Assembly (NCBI GenBank): GCA_021292165.1
Contig: JAHFWL010000452.1
Location: forward strand, 62,001-126,000
DNA from: Shinisaurus crocodilurus
Lineage: Eukaryota > Chordata > Lepidosauria > Squamata > Shinisauridae
Reading direction: 5' to 3'
Length of the DNA: 64,000 nucleotides
Shown piece after piece: positions 18,200-29,099 of this stretch. The notes under the pieces were generated by a model. The model saw only the letters and a list, made by a program, of their open reading frames with translations, searched no databases and was not told where the DNA came from. The translations under genes and the position numbers were made by a program. The first letter of the stretch is position 1. Every line of letters begins with the position of its first letter.

Positions 18200-19224
18200 G
18201 TTCGCACAACACTTTATGCCCAAGATGGCTATGTCGCCACCCTGAGCTTAAAGTGAGCCTGGGGCCTGGCTGGGCCTGACTAATGTTCGGGCATAGCGGG
18301 GGTCTCCTTGAGGCATCTCCCCCCCTTCCCCCTCAGTCCTCCTTCCACAGGGGACAACGCGGGAGCACCGAGGGGGACGGAGCGGGGGTGACAGCTGCCC
18401 CAAAGGCTCATGTCCCTCTCGGGCGCCGCTCAGCTGAGTGGCGGCTGCGCCGAGCAAGGACAACGAGCCCCCCTCGAGAGGAAGCCGAGCACCATGGGGC
18501 TCATCCCCGGCCCCTGGGCTGAACAAGGTCGCTTTCTCCTTGGTCTCCTCCCGGGGAGACAGAGGAGAAAACATCTCTTCCTCCCTCTTCCCACTGGCGC
18601 AATTGCACATGCTGCTGGGCGGGGGGGGGGAGCCTTCTCTTGGGCCTAATCCCAGGTAGACCCAGGAGAAGGTGCCTCCTCTGCTGCCCACCCCATGGTG
18701 CCAGTCACCCCACGGGGCGATCGGTGTGGCGGGTGGGCGGTTCGCCTTCTCCTGGGCCTACTCCTGGGTAGACCCAGGAGAACACGCAGCGGACTCCATT
18801 GGCACCCCTGTGCAGCGCCTGCCCCAAGCCCTGAGTGGGGCCTGGGGAGGTGGCGGGCACTGGGCGGCGGCGGCGGCGGCAGCAGAGAAGCTGATGACGG
18901 CCGCCCAAAGTGCTGCTTGGGCCCTCTGGGCAACGGTCATCGGCGCACGCCGGGAGCCGCTCAGCAAGAGCAGCACAGGAATTGTGCTGCTCTTGCCGAG
19001 CAGCTCACTTGTTGTGGGGCTTGCCCCCCCCCCCGTGGGTCGTGTCCTCCGGGTCCGGACGACACGGCAAGCCACAGAGGGCTAAGCAAGCCCTACAACA
19101 AGACAGGGCTTCTTGGGGTGGCTTTGTAGCCACCCTGAAGCCACCGTGGGGGGAGGAGGAGGGTGGGTTCAGGTGACACGTCGCTAAGCCGCCGTGGAAG
19201 TGGCTTTGTGTGTCGTGCGAACCC
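18200..19224. mobile_element. ~1 kb GC-rich DNA element with terminal inverted repeats
   Basis: It starts gggttcgcacaacac and ends gtgtcgtgcgaaccc, inverted with one mismatch. The interior has internal repetition (tctcctgggcctactcctgg; gtagacccaggagaa) and (CGG)n tracts. I see no transposase. Several ORFs here are compositional. Confidence 0.5.
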
Positions 19225-19484
19225 GGTCACTGTCGGTGGGGGCTGGCGGCTCCAAGTCCAATGTCAGTGGGGTGGTGTATCCACTCCGGGTTTTAGTCAG
19301 GACTTTTAAGGACCTCTCCGTGCTGCTGACCCCTACCGCCAAAACAGGTTGTGCGCCACGGATAGCTCCTTAAAAGCTCAGACTGCAGCCCGGAGAGAAT
19401 ACGCCTCCACCGGCCTCCACTGCACTTTTCTAATCAAATAAAGCTGTTTTATGTACAAGAAACAACGGAAAACTTACTCCATTA

Positions 19485-19858
19485 CACAACTTAGCCAAAA
19501 ACATCTCCTGTGTTTTCCTGGGAGCAAAAGGCTAATAGCTCATCCACTGTAGAGAACTCAGATGCAAGCAGAAGCTCCCATTTCTCACTTCCCCTTTTAT
19601 AGCACACCGCCTGAGGCACCCCCGTCCCCGTCCGTTCTATTGACAAAAGCCTACTGGACCTGCCGTTGAATCGTTCTTCAACACTGGCACTGGGACAGCA
19701 GCCTTCCACCACACACAAGGCAGTGGGCTAGCTTAGGAGGCACAAAGCAAGCTGCATGGCACGCAATTCTCTCCTCCAACACCTTGCTGCCACCTCAGAG
19801 TATCTGCCGCCTGAGGCAATTGCCTCACTCTTCCTAATGGTAGGGCCGGCCCTGCCAC
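19485..19858. mobile_element. MITE-like repeat ending in gggccggccctg, copy 1
   Basis: It ends ctaatggtagggccggccct and contains ccgcctgaggcaattgcctc. Copies lie at 39.43-39.78 and 61.99-62.29 kb. Confidence 0.45.
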
Positions 19859-20427
19859 CTATGGCGACCACGTTGTATAACCAACCCCTGCTCAGGGGGT
19901 TGGCGTGTTTATTATTTATTTATTATGTTGTGCAAACCCAGCGAGCATGGGTTATGCGAGGGTTAAATGACCATCAAATAACCCATGGTCTGCTTCAGTG
20001 TTTGACACTCGCGTAACCCATGCCCGCCATGTTCGCCGCGCAACACAAGGGTTCTTTAATCCTCACATAACCCACGCTCACTGGGTTCACATGATGTGAC
20101 AAGCCCCGAGCGGGGCTTGCGTATTCAAAGTGGGGGCTGCACGCACCCTGAGCACTCTGCAACCCTCGCCACGGGTTAAATAACCCACGGTGGGCTGTGG
20201 GTATGCGAACAGCCCCGATGATTGGACAGGCCAGCCCTGCTTTAGTGCTTACTTCATACCCCATGTGCAGTGACCACTTCTGCTTCATTGGGGAAACCCG
20301 GGAAAATAGAAAGCTGACCTTTTCGATGCTTCTGGTGATGTGGTTATTATTATGACTCAGCCAACTTGCAGGGCCTCAAACCACAGTGAGCGAAGATGAC
20401 TGCGCTCTCTGGGTAAAAGTGGCGAGG

Positions 20428-20452
20428 GGTGTGTGTGTGTGTGTGTGTGTGG
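20428..20452. repeat. (GT)n microsatellite
   Basis: A simple GT run. Confidence 0.9.
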
Positions 20453-20715
20453 AAACAACAAGAGAACAAAACTTCCTTCCAAATCTGTGCTTCCTGAAGT
20501 CATGCAAATCTATTTCTTTATTTAAAATATGTATACACCACTCTGCTGCTGCTGAGTTGATTTCAGGGCGGCGTAGAAACACACAACGCAAAACATAACA
20601 GCGAGCGCAGGGGCGGGTAGTGGGATGGCACTTGCCAGGGGAAATGGTTGCGAGTCAGATGTCCCATACTTGCGGCTGATTCTCCCTTGCAATGCAAATG
20701 TCCCCCCAGTCTGCA

Positions 20716-20722
20716 CACACAC

Positions 20723-20769
<47 letters not shown>

Positions 20770-20770
20770 C
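20716..20770. repeat. (CT)n-(CA)n microsatellite
   Basis: A CT run followed by a CA run. Confidence 0.9.
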
Positions 20771-20818
20771 TGGGCTTACTTCCAGTCTTAGAGCCCAGGT
20801 GGAGGAAAAACAAGGTAT

Positions 20819-20967
20819 GGGTCCAATCCTATGCCTGTCTAGACAGGAAAAAGGTCTTACGACTCCCAGCATTCCCCAGCCAGCTATGCATCTGGCAGCT
20901 ATGCTGGCTGGGGAATGCTGGGAGTCGTAGGACCTTTTTCCCGTCTAAACATGCATAGGATTGGACG
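20819..20967. mobile_element. palindromic MITE, family D, large copy
   Basis: Ends are GTCCAATCCTATGC and GCATAGGATTGGAC. The arms are near-perfect over about 65 bases and include ACGACTCCCAGCATTCCCCA and its inverse. It shares its design with the copy at 12.94 kb. Confidence 0.7.
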
Positions 20968-22340
20968 CTAAAATGCAAGGCTGGACTTGAGGGAGGGAGG
21001 GGGAGCGGAAAATAAAGTGGGCACTTCTGCATCTCCCCCAAAGAGGGGATGTGTTACCCAAAAAAGCAGATGAAGGTGAACACAGATCTGCATACGCTTT
21101 GCATATGCGAATTGGCACGCATAGGGGCAAATGTAGAAAGGATGGCCGTAAATTAAGCAGAAATGCGACGCATCTCGCCATAGTGGGGAAGGCTGTGACC
21201 AGGTGTGGCCCCTTGAGTCTGGTCCGGTCAGGCTGCCGCCCAGGTGTTAGCCACGGAGGGGCCACACTTCAAAGCCCCTGCTCCCCATTCTTCGGGTACT
21301 TCCTCTATCAACCAGACTTGGACTGGACAGCCCTTCGAACAGGGGACACTTTCACACAGAGGACTATCCCCTGGCAGCCCTTCAAAGAGAGGACTGCCCT
21401 CTGCAACGGGGGAGGGCACCTGGCCACCCTATGCTTCACGGAGTCCGATGCATGTCTGTTTCATGCCGCCTCTAGAGGAGTCTTCTTCCGAGCCTGAGCT
21501 AGGACGCCCTCCCCTGAAACAAACGTGGCAGAGGAGCTGCCTGTGTCGAGGGACCCAGAGGCAGATTAGAGGGGTCCTGGGACCCCTGGGGAGATGGCCA
21601 TCTATCCTTCCCTTCAAGATGTAGGCAGCCCTCTCTTGGACTGGGAGGCAGAAGATGCTGAGCGCGGCCACCTAACCCCGGGGAGTCCAGCGGTTTCCTA
21701 GGCTCAGGCTGGCTGCCAGATGCAGAAAATCCCGCCTGAGGAATAAGGGCTCCTCAGGAGTAAAGGTACACTTGTGAGCAAGGCTCTACTCACAAGAAGA
21801 GTATTCCTCAGGTCGCACTGATGGAGTGCTGGAATGTTGCCTGTGTATTATTCTTATTTTATTTACGGTATTTGTATATCCTGCTCCTTATCTAGAGAGA
21901 TTCCAGAGCGGTGAACCATAAAAAGATAAAGCGGTTAAAAGAATATAAGCGATGCATTAACATTAAAACTGTGGCTGGCCAGCAAGGAAGGCTTCCTGGA
22001 ACAAAATACGTCTTCAGCAGGCGCCAAAAACAACACGGTGGAGCCTGCCTGACCTCGGAGGCAGGGAAGTCCGGAGAAGTGGAACCGCTCTTCTCCCGGT
22101 GGACTCCAGTTCAGCCATAGGTCCATGTGGAACCACCAGGAGAATGTATTCCGATGAGTATCAGCTCCTGCTTTGTATTTCCCTGAGATAACCTAGCTCT
22201 TCTCTGGAACTCAGTGTGTTTGGACTTTAGACTGTCTGCTTATCATGCTTTTTAGAATGGACCCAGATAAATTTCCTGGAGCTCTTGCTTTGCAGTGCTG
22301 GAAGCAGGGTCGTATATGCTTGTAATAAAGCCTCAACAAG
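20968..22340. other. no gene seen; degraded repeats
   Basis: Around 21290-21430 a repeat with gaggactgccctc and cacctggccaccct recurs at 26.89-27.0 kb. Around 21850-22110 a minus-orientation LINE-like 3' region reads tccagagcggtgaaccataa and tcttcagcaggcgcc. Confidence 0.4.
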
Positions 22341-22612
22341 CTTAGAATCATAGAATCATAGGACAGTAGAGTTGGATGGGGCCTATAAGGCCACCGAGTC
22401 CAACCCCCTGCTCAACGCAGGAATCCAAGTCAAAGAAATCCCTGACAGGTGGCCGTCCAGCTTCACCTTGAATGCCTCCAGAGTGGGAGAGCGCACCACC
22501 TCCCTAGTAGTTGGTTCCATTGGCGTATTGCTCTAACAGTCAGGAATTTTTTCCTGATGTCCAGGTGGAATCTGGCTTCTTGTAACTTGAGCCCATTATT
22601 CCGTGTCATGGT
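22340..22612 (-). mobile_element. CR1 3' end, minus orientation
   Basis: It reads agaatcatagaatcatagga, agttggatggggcctataag, gagtccaaccccctgctcaa, then the reversed ORF2 C-terminal region to cccattattccgtgtcatgg. It is more diverged than the 14.8 kb copy. Confidence 0.85.
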
Positions 22613-22616
22613 CACG

Positions 22617-22686
22617 CTGGCTGGGAATTATGGGAGTTGCAGTCCAATGCATCTGGAGGGCAGGGGACCAGGCTGGGGAAGGTTGC
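22617..22686. mobile_element. family C hAT-like MITE, right arm only
   Basis: It reads gctggctgggaattatggga, gttgcagtccaatgcatctg and ends caggctggggaagg. Confidence 0.55.
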
Positions 22687-22704
22687 CTTAAGAAGAGCCC
22701 AAAC

Positions 22705-23000
22705 TAGATGTTCCATAAGGATGCAAGAACGGTCCATCTGGAGCAGTTCAAAGGCCTACCTAGTCCAGCACTCTGTTCCCCACAGTGGCCAAGGAAGTGC
22801 AGGGTAGGAAGGCCCAGAGTGTCACCGTGGCATTTGATGTTCAGTCTCGTGCTGCCTCTGAACCTGAAGGCTCCATCTGGTCACCATGGCTGATAGCCAT
22901 TGATAGAGTCATGCTCCTTGGGAAATTTGTTTAATCTGCTTGCAAAGCCCTCAAGGCTAGGAGCCACCATTGCATCTTGTGGCAACAAATTCAATACCTG
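22705..23000 (-). mobile_element. diverged L3-like LINE 3' end
   Basis: It reads gtccatctggagcagttc, cctagtccagcactctgttc, gatagccattgatagagtca and cattgcatcttgtggcaaca, all degraded matches to the 13.75 kb copy. Confidence 0.6.
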
Positions 23001-23092
23001 CAATTAAATCCAACAACATTAGTCGTGTGTAGAGTAGGCCATTGAAATAAACGGGACTAGAGTTAACCATGACTAACTTAAGTCCCATTCAT

Positions 23093-23275
23093 AGGAACAT
23101 AGGAAGCTGCCGTATAACAGAGTCAGACCCGTGGTCCATATAGCCCAATATAACTTAACACTGACTAGCCGTGGTTCTCCGGAGTTTCGGGCAGGAATTT
23201 TTCCAGCCCTACCTGGCGATGTCAAGGATTGAACCTGGAACCTTCTGCATGCAAAGCAGGTGCTCTACCCATGGC
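23093..23275 (-). mobile_element. tRNA(Ala)-like-headed SINE
   Basis: In reverse it begins with a tRNA-like head (gtagagcacctgctttgcat, cagaaggttccaggttcaat, a B box) and runs to the CCTATGTTCCTATG end. A diverged plus-strand relative is at 32.44 kb. Confidence 0.65.
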
Positions 23276-23476
23276 CCATTCATTTCAGTGGGACTGTTCT
23301 GTGCAGGACCAACATTGGATTTAACCCATGAAATGTGTGGCTGGCATCAATCTGCATCGCTTCACCCTGTCTTTCAGAAACATCTTGAAGCAGACCTGAG
23401 CTGTGTAAGCATGACGGGTCAGTGTTTCTCCACGCTGCTGTTTCTGTGAGCAGGGAAATGCCGAATGCAACAACAT

Positions 23477-23801
23477 ATTGACTGGGTTTAGACAACATGA
23501 TAACCCACACTCAAGGGTTGAGTATGGGCTGAGCGTGGGTTGTTGTTGTTGAACCATGGGTTATCATGTTATCTGAACGCAGCTGTGCTAACAAGCCATG
23601 GCTTGTTAACCACAAACAACCCTTGAAGAGAGCCCATGGTTTGTTGTTGGGTTGTGAACTATGGGTTGTTCATCACAGTTTGCTCTCTTGGCTGCATTCA
23701 GACAACATTTTCAGCAACAACCCACAGTTCAATGACAACCCACACCCAACCCATACTCAGTCCTTGAGTGAGGGTGATCATGTTGTCTGAACCCAGTCAA
23801 T
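23477..23801. mobile_element. TIR element rich in AACCCA inverted motifs
   Basis: Ends are attgactgggtttagacaac and gttgtctgaacccagtcaat, inverted over about 25 bases. The interior is a set of smaller hairpins (aacccacactcaagggtt; ttgttaaccacaaacaa). Confidence 0.55.
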
Positions 23802-23827
23802 GTCACACACTTCTGCTTCAGCTAGAC

Positions 23828-24045
23828 CAGCTTTCCCCAACCTGGTGTCCTCTGGATATGTTAGACCAGTGTTCTCCAACCTTGGGTCCCCAGATGTTTT
23901 TGGCCTACAACTCCCAGCATGCCCCAGCCAGCATAGCTGGCTGGGGCATGCTGGGAGTTGTAGGCCAAAAACATCTGGGGACCCAAGGTTGGAGAACACT
24001 GTGTTAGACTATAACTCCCATTATCCCCCAGCCTACCAATGCCTG
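23828..24045. mobile_element. family C MITE interrupted by a family A MITE
   Basis: The left arm CAGCTTTCCCCAACCTGG runs to tggatatgttagac. The family A palindrome intervenes, then ttagactataactcccatta resumes. It is therefore older than the family A insertion. Confidence 0.65.
23867..24001. mobile_element. palindromic hAT-like MITE, family A, copy 2, perfect target duplication
   Basis: A near-perfect 135-base palindrome from CAGTGTTCTCCAACC to GGTTGGAGAACACTG. It is flanked by TGTTAGAC at 23859-23866 and 24002-24009, a perfect 8-bp duplication. Confidence 0.85.
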
Positions 24046-25008
24046 AGATCCATGGGGTGGGACATCATGATCTCACAGGGCTGTCAGAAGACTACAACCG
24101 GACACCTAGGCAAGGTCTAGGAATGTTTCCATGTGGTAAAGATGTGAAGGTCCAGGGGAATGGGACCATTCAGGCGGTGGGAGAAACAAGTTTGTTTGTT
24201 TTTCATGGGAAGGATCCAGTTTTTCCACTGGGACTATTGGAAATTTTTGGTGGTGGTGGTGGTGGTGGGAATTCCCTCTTATTTTCTCTTTCAGAATGAG
24301 TGATTTCCTTTAAGTCATATTTTAAAAATAATCCCAATGCAACGCTCCTAGATCCAAAATTCAATGGTAGTGATTTGCAAGGAGCGGCATGTGTCACTTT
24401 GAGAATGAGACCCCCGAGACCTGGCAGTCCTACTTCAAAATGTGTGGGGGAAATGAAAGTTGGCAGTGTCCAGACACCTTTTCAGTCACATCTCATTCGG
24501 AGTGAAGTATATGCACAGGACTGCAGCCAAGTCGCTGCCTTTGTGGAGCTATTTCAAGGAGGAGCTTGGAAGGGAAGGGCGGGGGGGGGGCAGAAGCCTG
24601 CAGGCGCTAAATGGCAGGCAGGCAGCCCTCCGGAGGCCTGAGTCAACCTGGAACCTTGAACTGGATTTTTTTTAATCGATTATGTTGGAGCAGGTACCAA
24701 AATTGGTCAGCGGGTTCAGTGGGGGCAGGAAGGGAACGTCTCATTTTGCATCAAACGAGAACAATCTTCTCAGTGGAATGTTAGCAACAACAACAACAAC
24801 AACAAAGTCTTATTAATTTTTATTTCAGGACACATGAATGCTCAGCTCAAGGAGCATCTTTAGCGATAAGAAAGGTGGACAGCTCACTTGAAGTCTCGTG
24901 CGAGGGGAAGGCTGCCAGCCAGAGCTGGTGTCAATGGTAGGCACGGTTGGGGGGACCTGCCATGAGCCCGCACCCCAGCAGGGGTCTACTGACAAGAGCC
25001 CCCTAGAG

Positions 25009-25120
25009 CAGTGTTCTCCAACCTTGGGTCCCCAGATGTTTTTGGCCTACAACTCCCAGCTGGGGCATGCTGGGAGTTGTAGGCCAAAAACATCTGGGGA
25101 CCCAAGGTTGGAGAACACTG
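25009..25120. mobile_element. palindromic hAT-like MITE, family A, copy 3, perfect target duplication
   Basis: 112 bases with a shortened centre. Flanked on both sides by CCCTAGAG (25001-25008; 25121-25128), matching the hAT site preference. It interrupts a repeat also seen near 6000 (gggcccttgggcaagacacc there, its inverse here). Confidence 0.85.
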
Positions 25121-25249
25121 CCCTAGAGGAGCAAGAGCAGCTGGTGGCAATGGCGGAGAGAAGGAAGACTCACCGAGGGGGCGGAGCCCATTGAGGGTGT
25201 CTTGCCCAAGGGCCCTCAAAGCTGCCCTGGAGCCAGCCCTGACGCGAGC

Positions 25250-26002
25250 TGAGCCAGCATTCAGTTTGCTGGTAGTGCCGCACCTTCTGCCGTCTCACAG
25301 GTGGAAAAACAGGGACACGTGTTGCTCCACGGTCCGTCTTGGCCTACGCTGTCAGTGCCTTCAGATGTTGCAGGTGGAGGCTGCTTTGTCCAGCTCCGCC
25401 ACCTGAGAACCTTCTAACCAGAGATGCTGATTGAAGGTCGGGTGAAAGGCACACGGTCTGCCAGTAATGATCCACAATTTTGCAGGGGTGCAGCAATGGG
25501 GATGCAATGGGGACAAACTTCCCCGGGGGCCCACTGGGCTGAGGGTCCCCAACATATTGCCTAAGGTTAATGGACAAGCAGGGTGGCACCCATCCAACCT
25601 TTGGTGCGGCGGCTTACAGAGGCAAATAGGAAGCCTATTCCCAGAATTCCCTGCAGCGGAGTTGGAGTAGTGCGCTGCTTCCTTGACTGGGGATTGTGAC
25701 AAGCAACAGCCCTGAGTGAGAGGAAGGAGGACTAGGCCCCAACACCCACTGCAAGATTACACACTCAAATCTACGGCAGCCTAACCTGGTGCCCTCCATA
25801 CAGGGTTGACATCAAGGGTAGGCATGATCAGGCACCTGTCAAGGGCCCACTGACAAGACCCCGCCCCCCCGGAGTTGCTTCTCGTCCCCAATGCAACCTG
25901 CTCGTTCACCTGCCTTCTCGCTCTGGCCCAGACAACAGAGGTGGCGAGAAGGAGGAGCAGGAGATGCCACTGCCTACCTGGCTCTCTGCCTGTCAAGCAA
26001 GG
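25250..26002. other. no gene seen
   Basis: Low-copy DNA with part of an older repeat at 25790-25995 that shares phrases with 24.9-25.2 kb. ORFs are chance. Confidence 0.35.
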
Positions 26003-26247
26003 ACAGTGTGGCGTAGTGGTTGGAGTGCTGGACTAGGACTCGGGGGATCCAGGTTCTAGTCCCCACTCGGGCTATGAAGCTCGCTGGGTGACTTTGGGTC
26101 AGTCACGGACTCAGCCTAACCTACCTCACAGAGGGTTGTTGTGAGGATGAAATGGAGGATGATGATTATGTAAGCCGCCTTGGGTTCCTTGCAGGAAAAA
26201 AGGCAGGATATAAATATAATGAATGAATGAATGAATGAATGAATAAT
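26003..26247 (+). mobile_element. tRNA-derived SINE, full length
   Basis: It retains an A-box-like head (gtgtggcgtagtggttggag), B box (GGTTCTAGTCC), the conserved centre and a (GAAT)n tail. This is the best preserved 5' end of the family here. Confidence 0.85.
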
Positions 26248-26339
26248 ATAAAGACGTGGTAGAAAAATGGTGATTAGAAGATAGACTCATTGAGGGTGAG
26301 TGTCCATGGAGGTCCTCCAAAACCTGGATCCATCACTGC

Positions 26340-26435
26340 CTCAGATGTACTGAACTACAGATGTGTTGGCTGGCTGGGGGGTGCTGGGAGTTGTTCCAAC
26401 GTATCTGTAGGGCACCAGGTTTGAGGAAGGCGGCC
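26340..26435. mobile_element. family C hAT-like MITE, degraded
   Basis: It reads gaactacagatgtgttggct, ggctggggggtgctgggag and cagggcaccag-type right-arm sequence. Confidence 0.4.
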
Positions 26436-27212
26436 CTACTGTCAAGCTTCCTCATCTGGATTTTAGGAATTTCTCCTTAAAGGAGAAGTCGGTCCATCGT
26501 CTGTGTCTGATACTGGGCCCCCAACTCTGAGCCCAATTATGTTTCATTTCCCCTTGCCACTTCTTTGAACTACGGAGGATCAATGTGTTCCACAAAAACA
26601 TGCTGTCTGAAGATGACTAAATCTAGGACTGACCTGATTTATTTTTGTTTCTTGCTGCTCTTCACAAATTATAGTTTCCCCCTGAACCTCCCCACCCTCG
26701 ATTCTGAGTTAACAGAGATTCCCCACTTTCACTTTTAATGCCTGACATTTCTTTTATTTTCTCCCCTGTACAACTGTCTACACCCCGGACAGCTGAGTGA
26801 CGAAGACCATAATCCAGGCTTTTGTTGATGTTCCTGGAAATGAAGTGGGGGAAGTGCTGAGCTGCCTTTGTGCACCTCCTCCTGATAGGATGGCCACGTG
26901 TCCTGTTTTACAAAGGACAGTCCTCTATTTGAAGGGCTACCAGAGGACAGTCCTCTATTCTGAAGGCGTCCTCTTTTTCAGGGGTTGTCCAGTCTAAGTC
27001 CAGTTTAAGATAAAGAACCCGAAGGAGGGAGAGCCGGCCGCAGCCATGAAGTTGCCCATCCACACTTGGCACCTGGACAGCAGACTGAGCAAGGCACACA
27101 GGTAGGGGTGGTGGGCGATCCGCTAGGACCAGACCTGCCTCTGGTTCGGCAATTGCTGCTGCTGCTGCTGCCAAGCTGGGCCGAAAGCTGGCACGTGCCG
27201 CGCCGCTCGGCA

Positions 27213-27371
27213 GACTTCCGGGTCCCCAGCGGGCCGCTGTTTACACAGAAAGTACCTGAAGACACCTCAGAAGCGGCCGCAATTTGCGCAGATTACGCAA
27301 ATTGCGGTCACTCTGGGCGTATCTCAAGGCATTTTCTACGTGAACACTGGCCCGCTGGGAACCCGGAAGTC
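27213..27371. repeat. GC-rich nested inverted repeat
   Basis: Outer arms gacttccgggtccccagcgg and ccgctgggaacccggaagtc enclose an inner hairpin gccgcaatttgcg / cgcaaattgcggt. It is probably a small DNA transposon. Confidence 0.55.
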
Positions 27372-27379
27372 GCTTCCCT

Positions 27380-28210
27380 GGCTTGACTCGGGAGAACGCA
27401 AGTCGGGTCAGGGAGCAGGTAAGCGGCATGGAATTCAGCGGGTCGAGCTTGGCTAGTCTGTTGGATTTCCACCTCCCGAACGAAATCCTCGCCCATCCCT
27501 ACGGCGCAGGTCACCTGCTCGCAGTCTTCCATACTATGGTGAGATGTACTGCATTTCTATTAAGATGATAAGAGTCAGTCCAAATGTGCATAGGCAAATT
27601 TTGTACACATCGATACCCTCTTTTGTCCTCTCTTTGGGTGATGCATATTTGGGGGCGATATCACAAGTGGCCACCCTACCTCCTGATGTATAGGCCGTGT
27701 CTTTTTCAAATCTAGGGACACAGCTGAGGCAGGCAGGCGCCTCTGGAACTTGGGCAACCACCTGGGCCATTGCCTAGCTTGTGGCTGGGCCAGCCCTGCT
27801 CAGTGGAGAGAGGGAATTTCCAGCTCTGTGGCCACAACAACAGGCTTAAATTCCATACCTTGAGCTCTTGTTGCAGCACGCAGGTAAAAACACACCAATA
27901 GCTATCCATGCAATACAGCAACAGAAGGCAAGTGTCTTCCACATGCAAAAGAAGCCAGGGCTCCGATCTCTTTCAGAGCGATGTAGAAGAGGGAATTTCA
28001 GCAGGTGCGGCTTCTCATGCAAGGGTGAGACAAACTGAATAAGACCCTCTGTAACACAACTCTTAAAGCAAAGATTGGGAACTTCCAGCCCGTGGGCCTA
28101 ATCGGGGCTGTGGCGGTTCCACACCCGGCGCATGGAGGCCTGGCCTCCCTCTCTAAGCTCCCACCTCCTGGAGGCTAGTGGAGAGATTAATCTCTTTTGT
28201 TATGGATTCA
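27380..28210. other. no gene seen
   Basis: Low-copy DNA. A short rich-CpG start is a continuation of the inverted repeat area. No exon supported. Confidence 0.35.
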
Positions 28211-28215
28211 TAGAT

Positions 28216-28362
28216 TTCATAGATCATAGAGTTGGAAGGAGCCTACAAGGCCATCGAGTCCAACCCCCTGCTCAATGCAGGAAACGAGAGGAGGGGTCTC
28301 CCATCCAAGTAATAACCAGGCCTGACCCTGCGTAGCTTTCCACGCTCAGACAAGCTGAGCCA
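28216..28362 (-). mobile_element. 5S-derived SINE with CR1 tail, copy 2, minus
   Basis: In reverse it reads tggctcagcttgtctgagcg, 5S-type aagctacgcagggtcaggcc, ttacttggatgggagacc, then the CR1 tail gggttggactcgatggcc up to ctctatgatctatg. Confidence 0.8.
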
Positions 28363-28639
28363 TCTCTGGGAAGTGATCAGAAATAACCAGGGGCCGTGCC
28401 AGGTACCGAAAATATCTGAGGCTCAGGCCCACAGGACAAAAAAGAAAAAACAACAACACAAATTTGCACATGCTATTTTATGTATACTCATTAATATTAA
28501 CAAGAGAACATATTTGTGTGAGGGCAGTTCTTGAAATATGGGATAGATTTAGAAAATAAATTAGCCCAGATATTTCAGTATTAACATCCTTTACATACCG
28601 TAACCAGTTTAAGATTGGGGGGAGTTTGAAAAGGTAGAA

Positions 28640-29085
28640 GAAGTATAATATTTTAAGGTTTAAAGACAGTCCTTTTGAAGGGAGAGGTTTACAGCAGAAC
28701 TGAAATTAGACAAAAGCTTGAAAATGATTTGCTGTATCTACAAATCTCAGGATATGTGGCAACCAGCACTACAGAGGGTATTTTGAAGACTGGACTATCA
28801 GATTTTTGAAAAGTTGATTTTTAAAACTGGAGAAAAGAAAGGGTTCGTTTCTAAGATTTATGACTTTCTTTTGGAGAAAGAAAGAAATTATCTAGGTAAT
28901 AATTTCAAGACAAAATTCACTTGGGAGAACTCTCACCGGGTCAAAGTGGCATTTCACGTCCAAATAAGTTCTCGAATAATGAGAAAGGGCAGTGCTGGAG
29001 AGGTGCACAAGGGAATTTTTTGGACATATGTGGTGGTCTTGTCCCAAAATTGTTATCCTCTGGAAAAAGATCAGATATATCATTA
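28640..29085 (+). mobile_element. L1-like LINE ORF2 remnant
   Basis: Broken frames on the plus strand give TGEKKGFVSKIYDFLLEKE and a Trp-rich TYVVVLSQNCYPLEK-type tail like the C-terminal region of squamate L1 ORF2. Frameshifts make it a dead copy. Confidence 0.5.
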
Positions 29086-29099
29086 ATCTACAGACCCAT

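Noticed and set aside
26003..26060. Functional tRNA gene at the SINE head
   Set aside because: A and B boxes are present but no cloverleaf with a proper acceptor stem; the head continues into the SINE body.
27045..27105. Short ATG exon (MKLPIHTWHLD...) followed by AG|GTAGGG
   Set aside because: Strong start context, but the adjoining sequence matches a dispersed repeat also present near 21.3 kb, and no acceptor-bearing partner was found.
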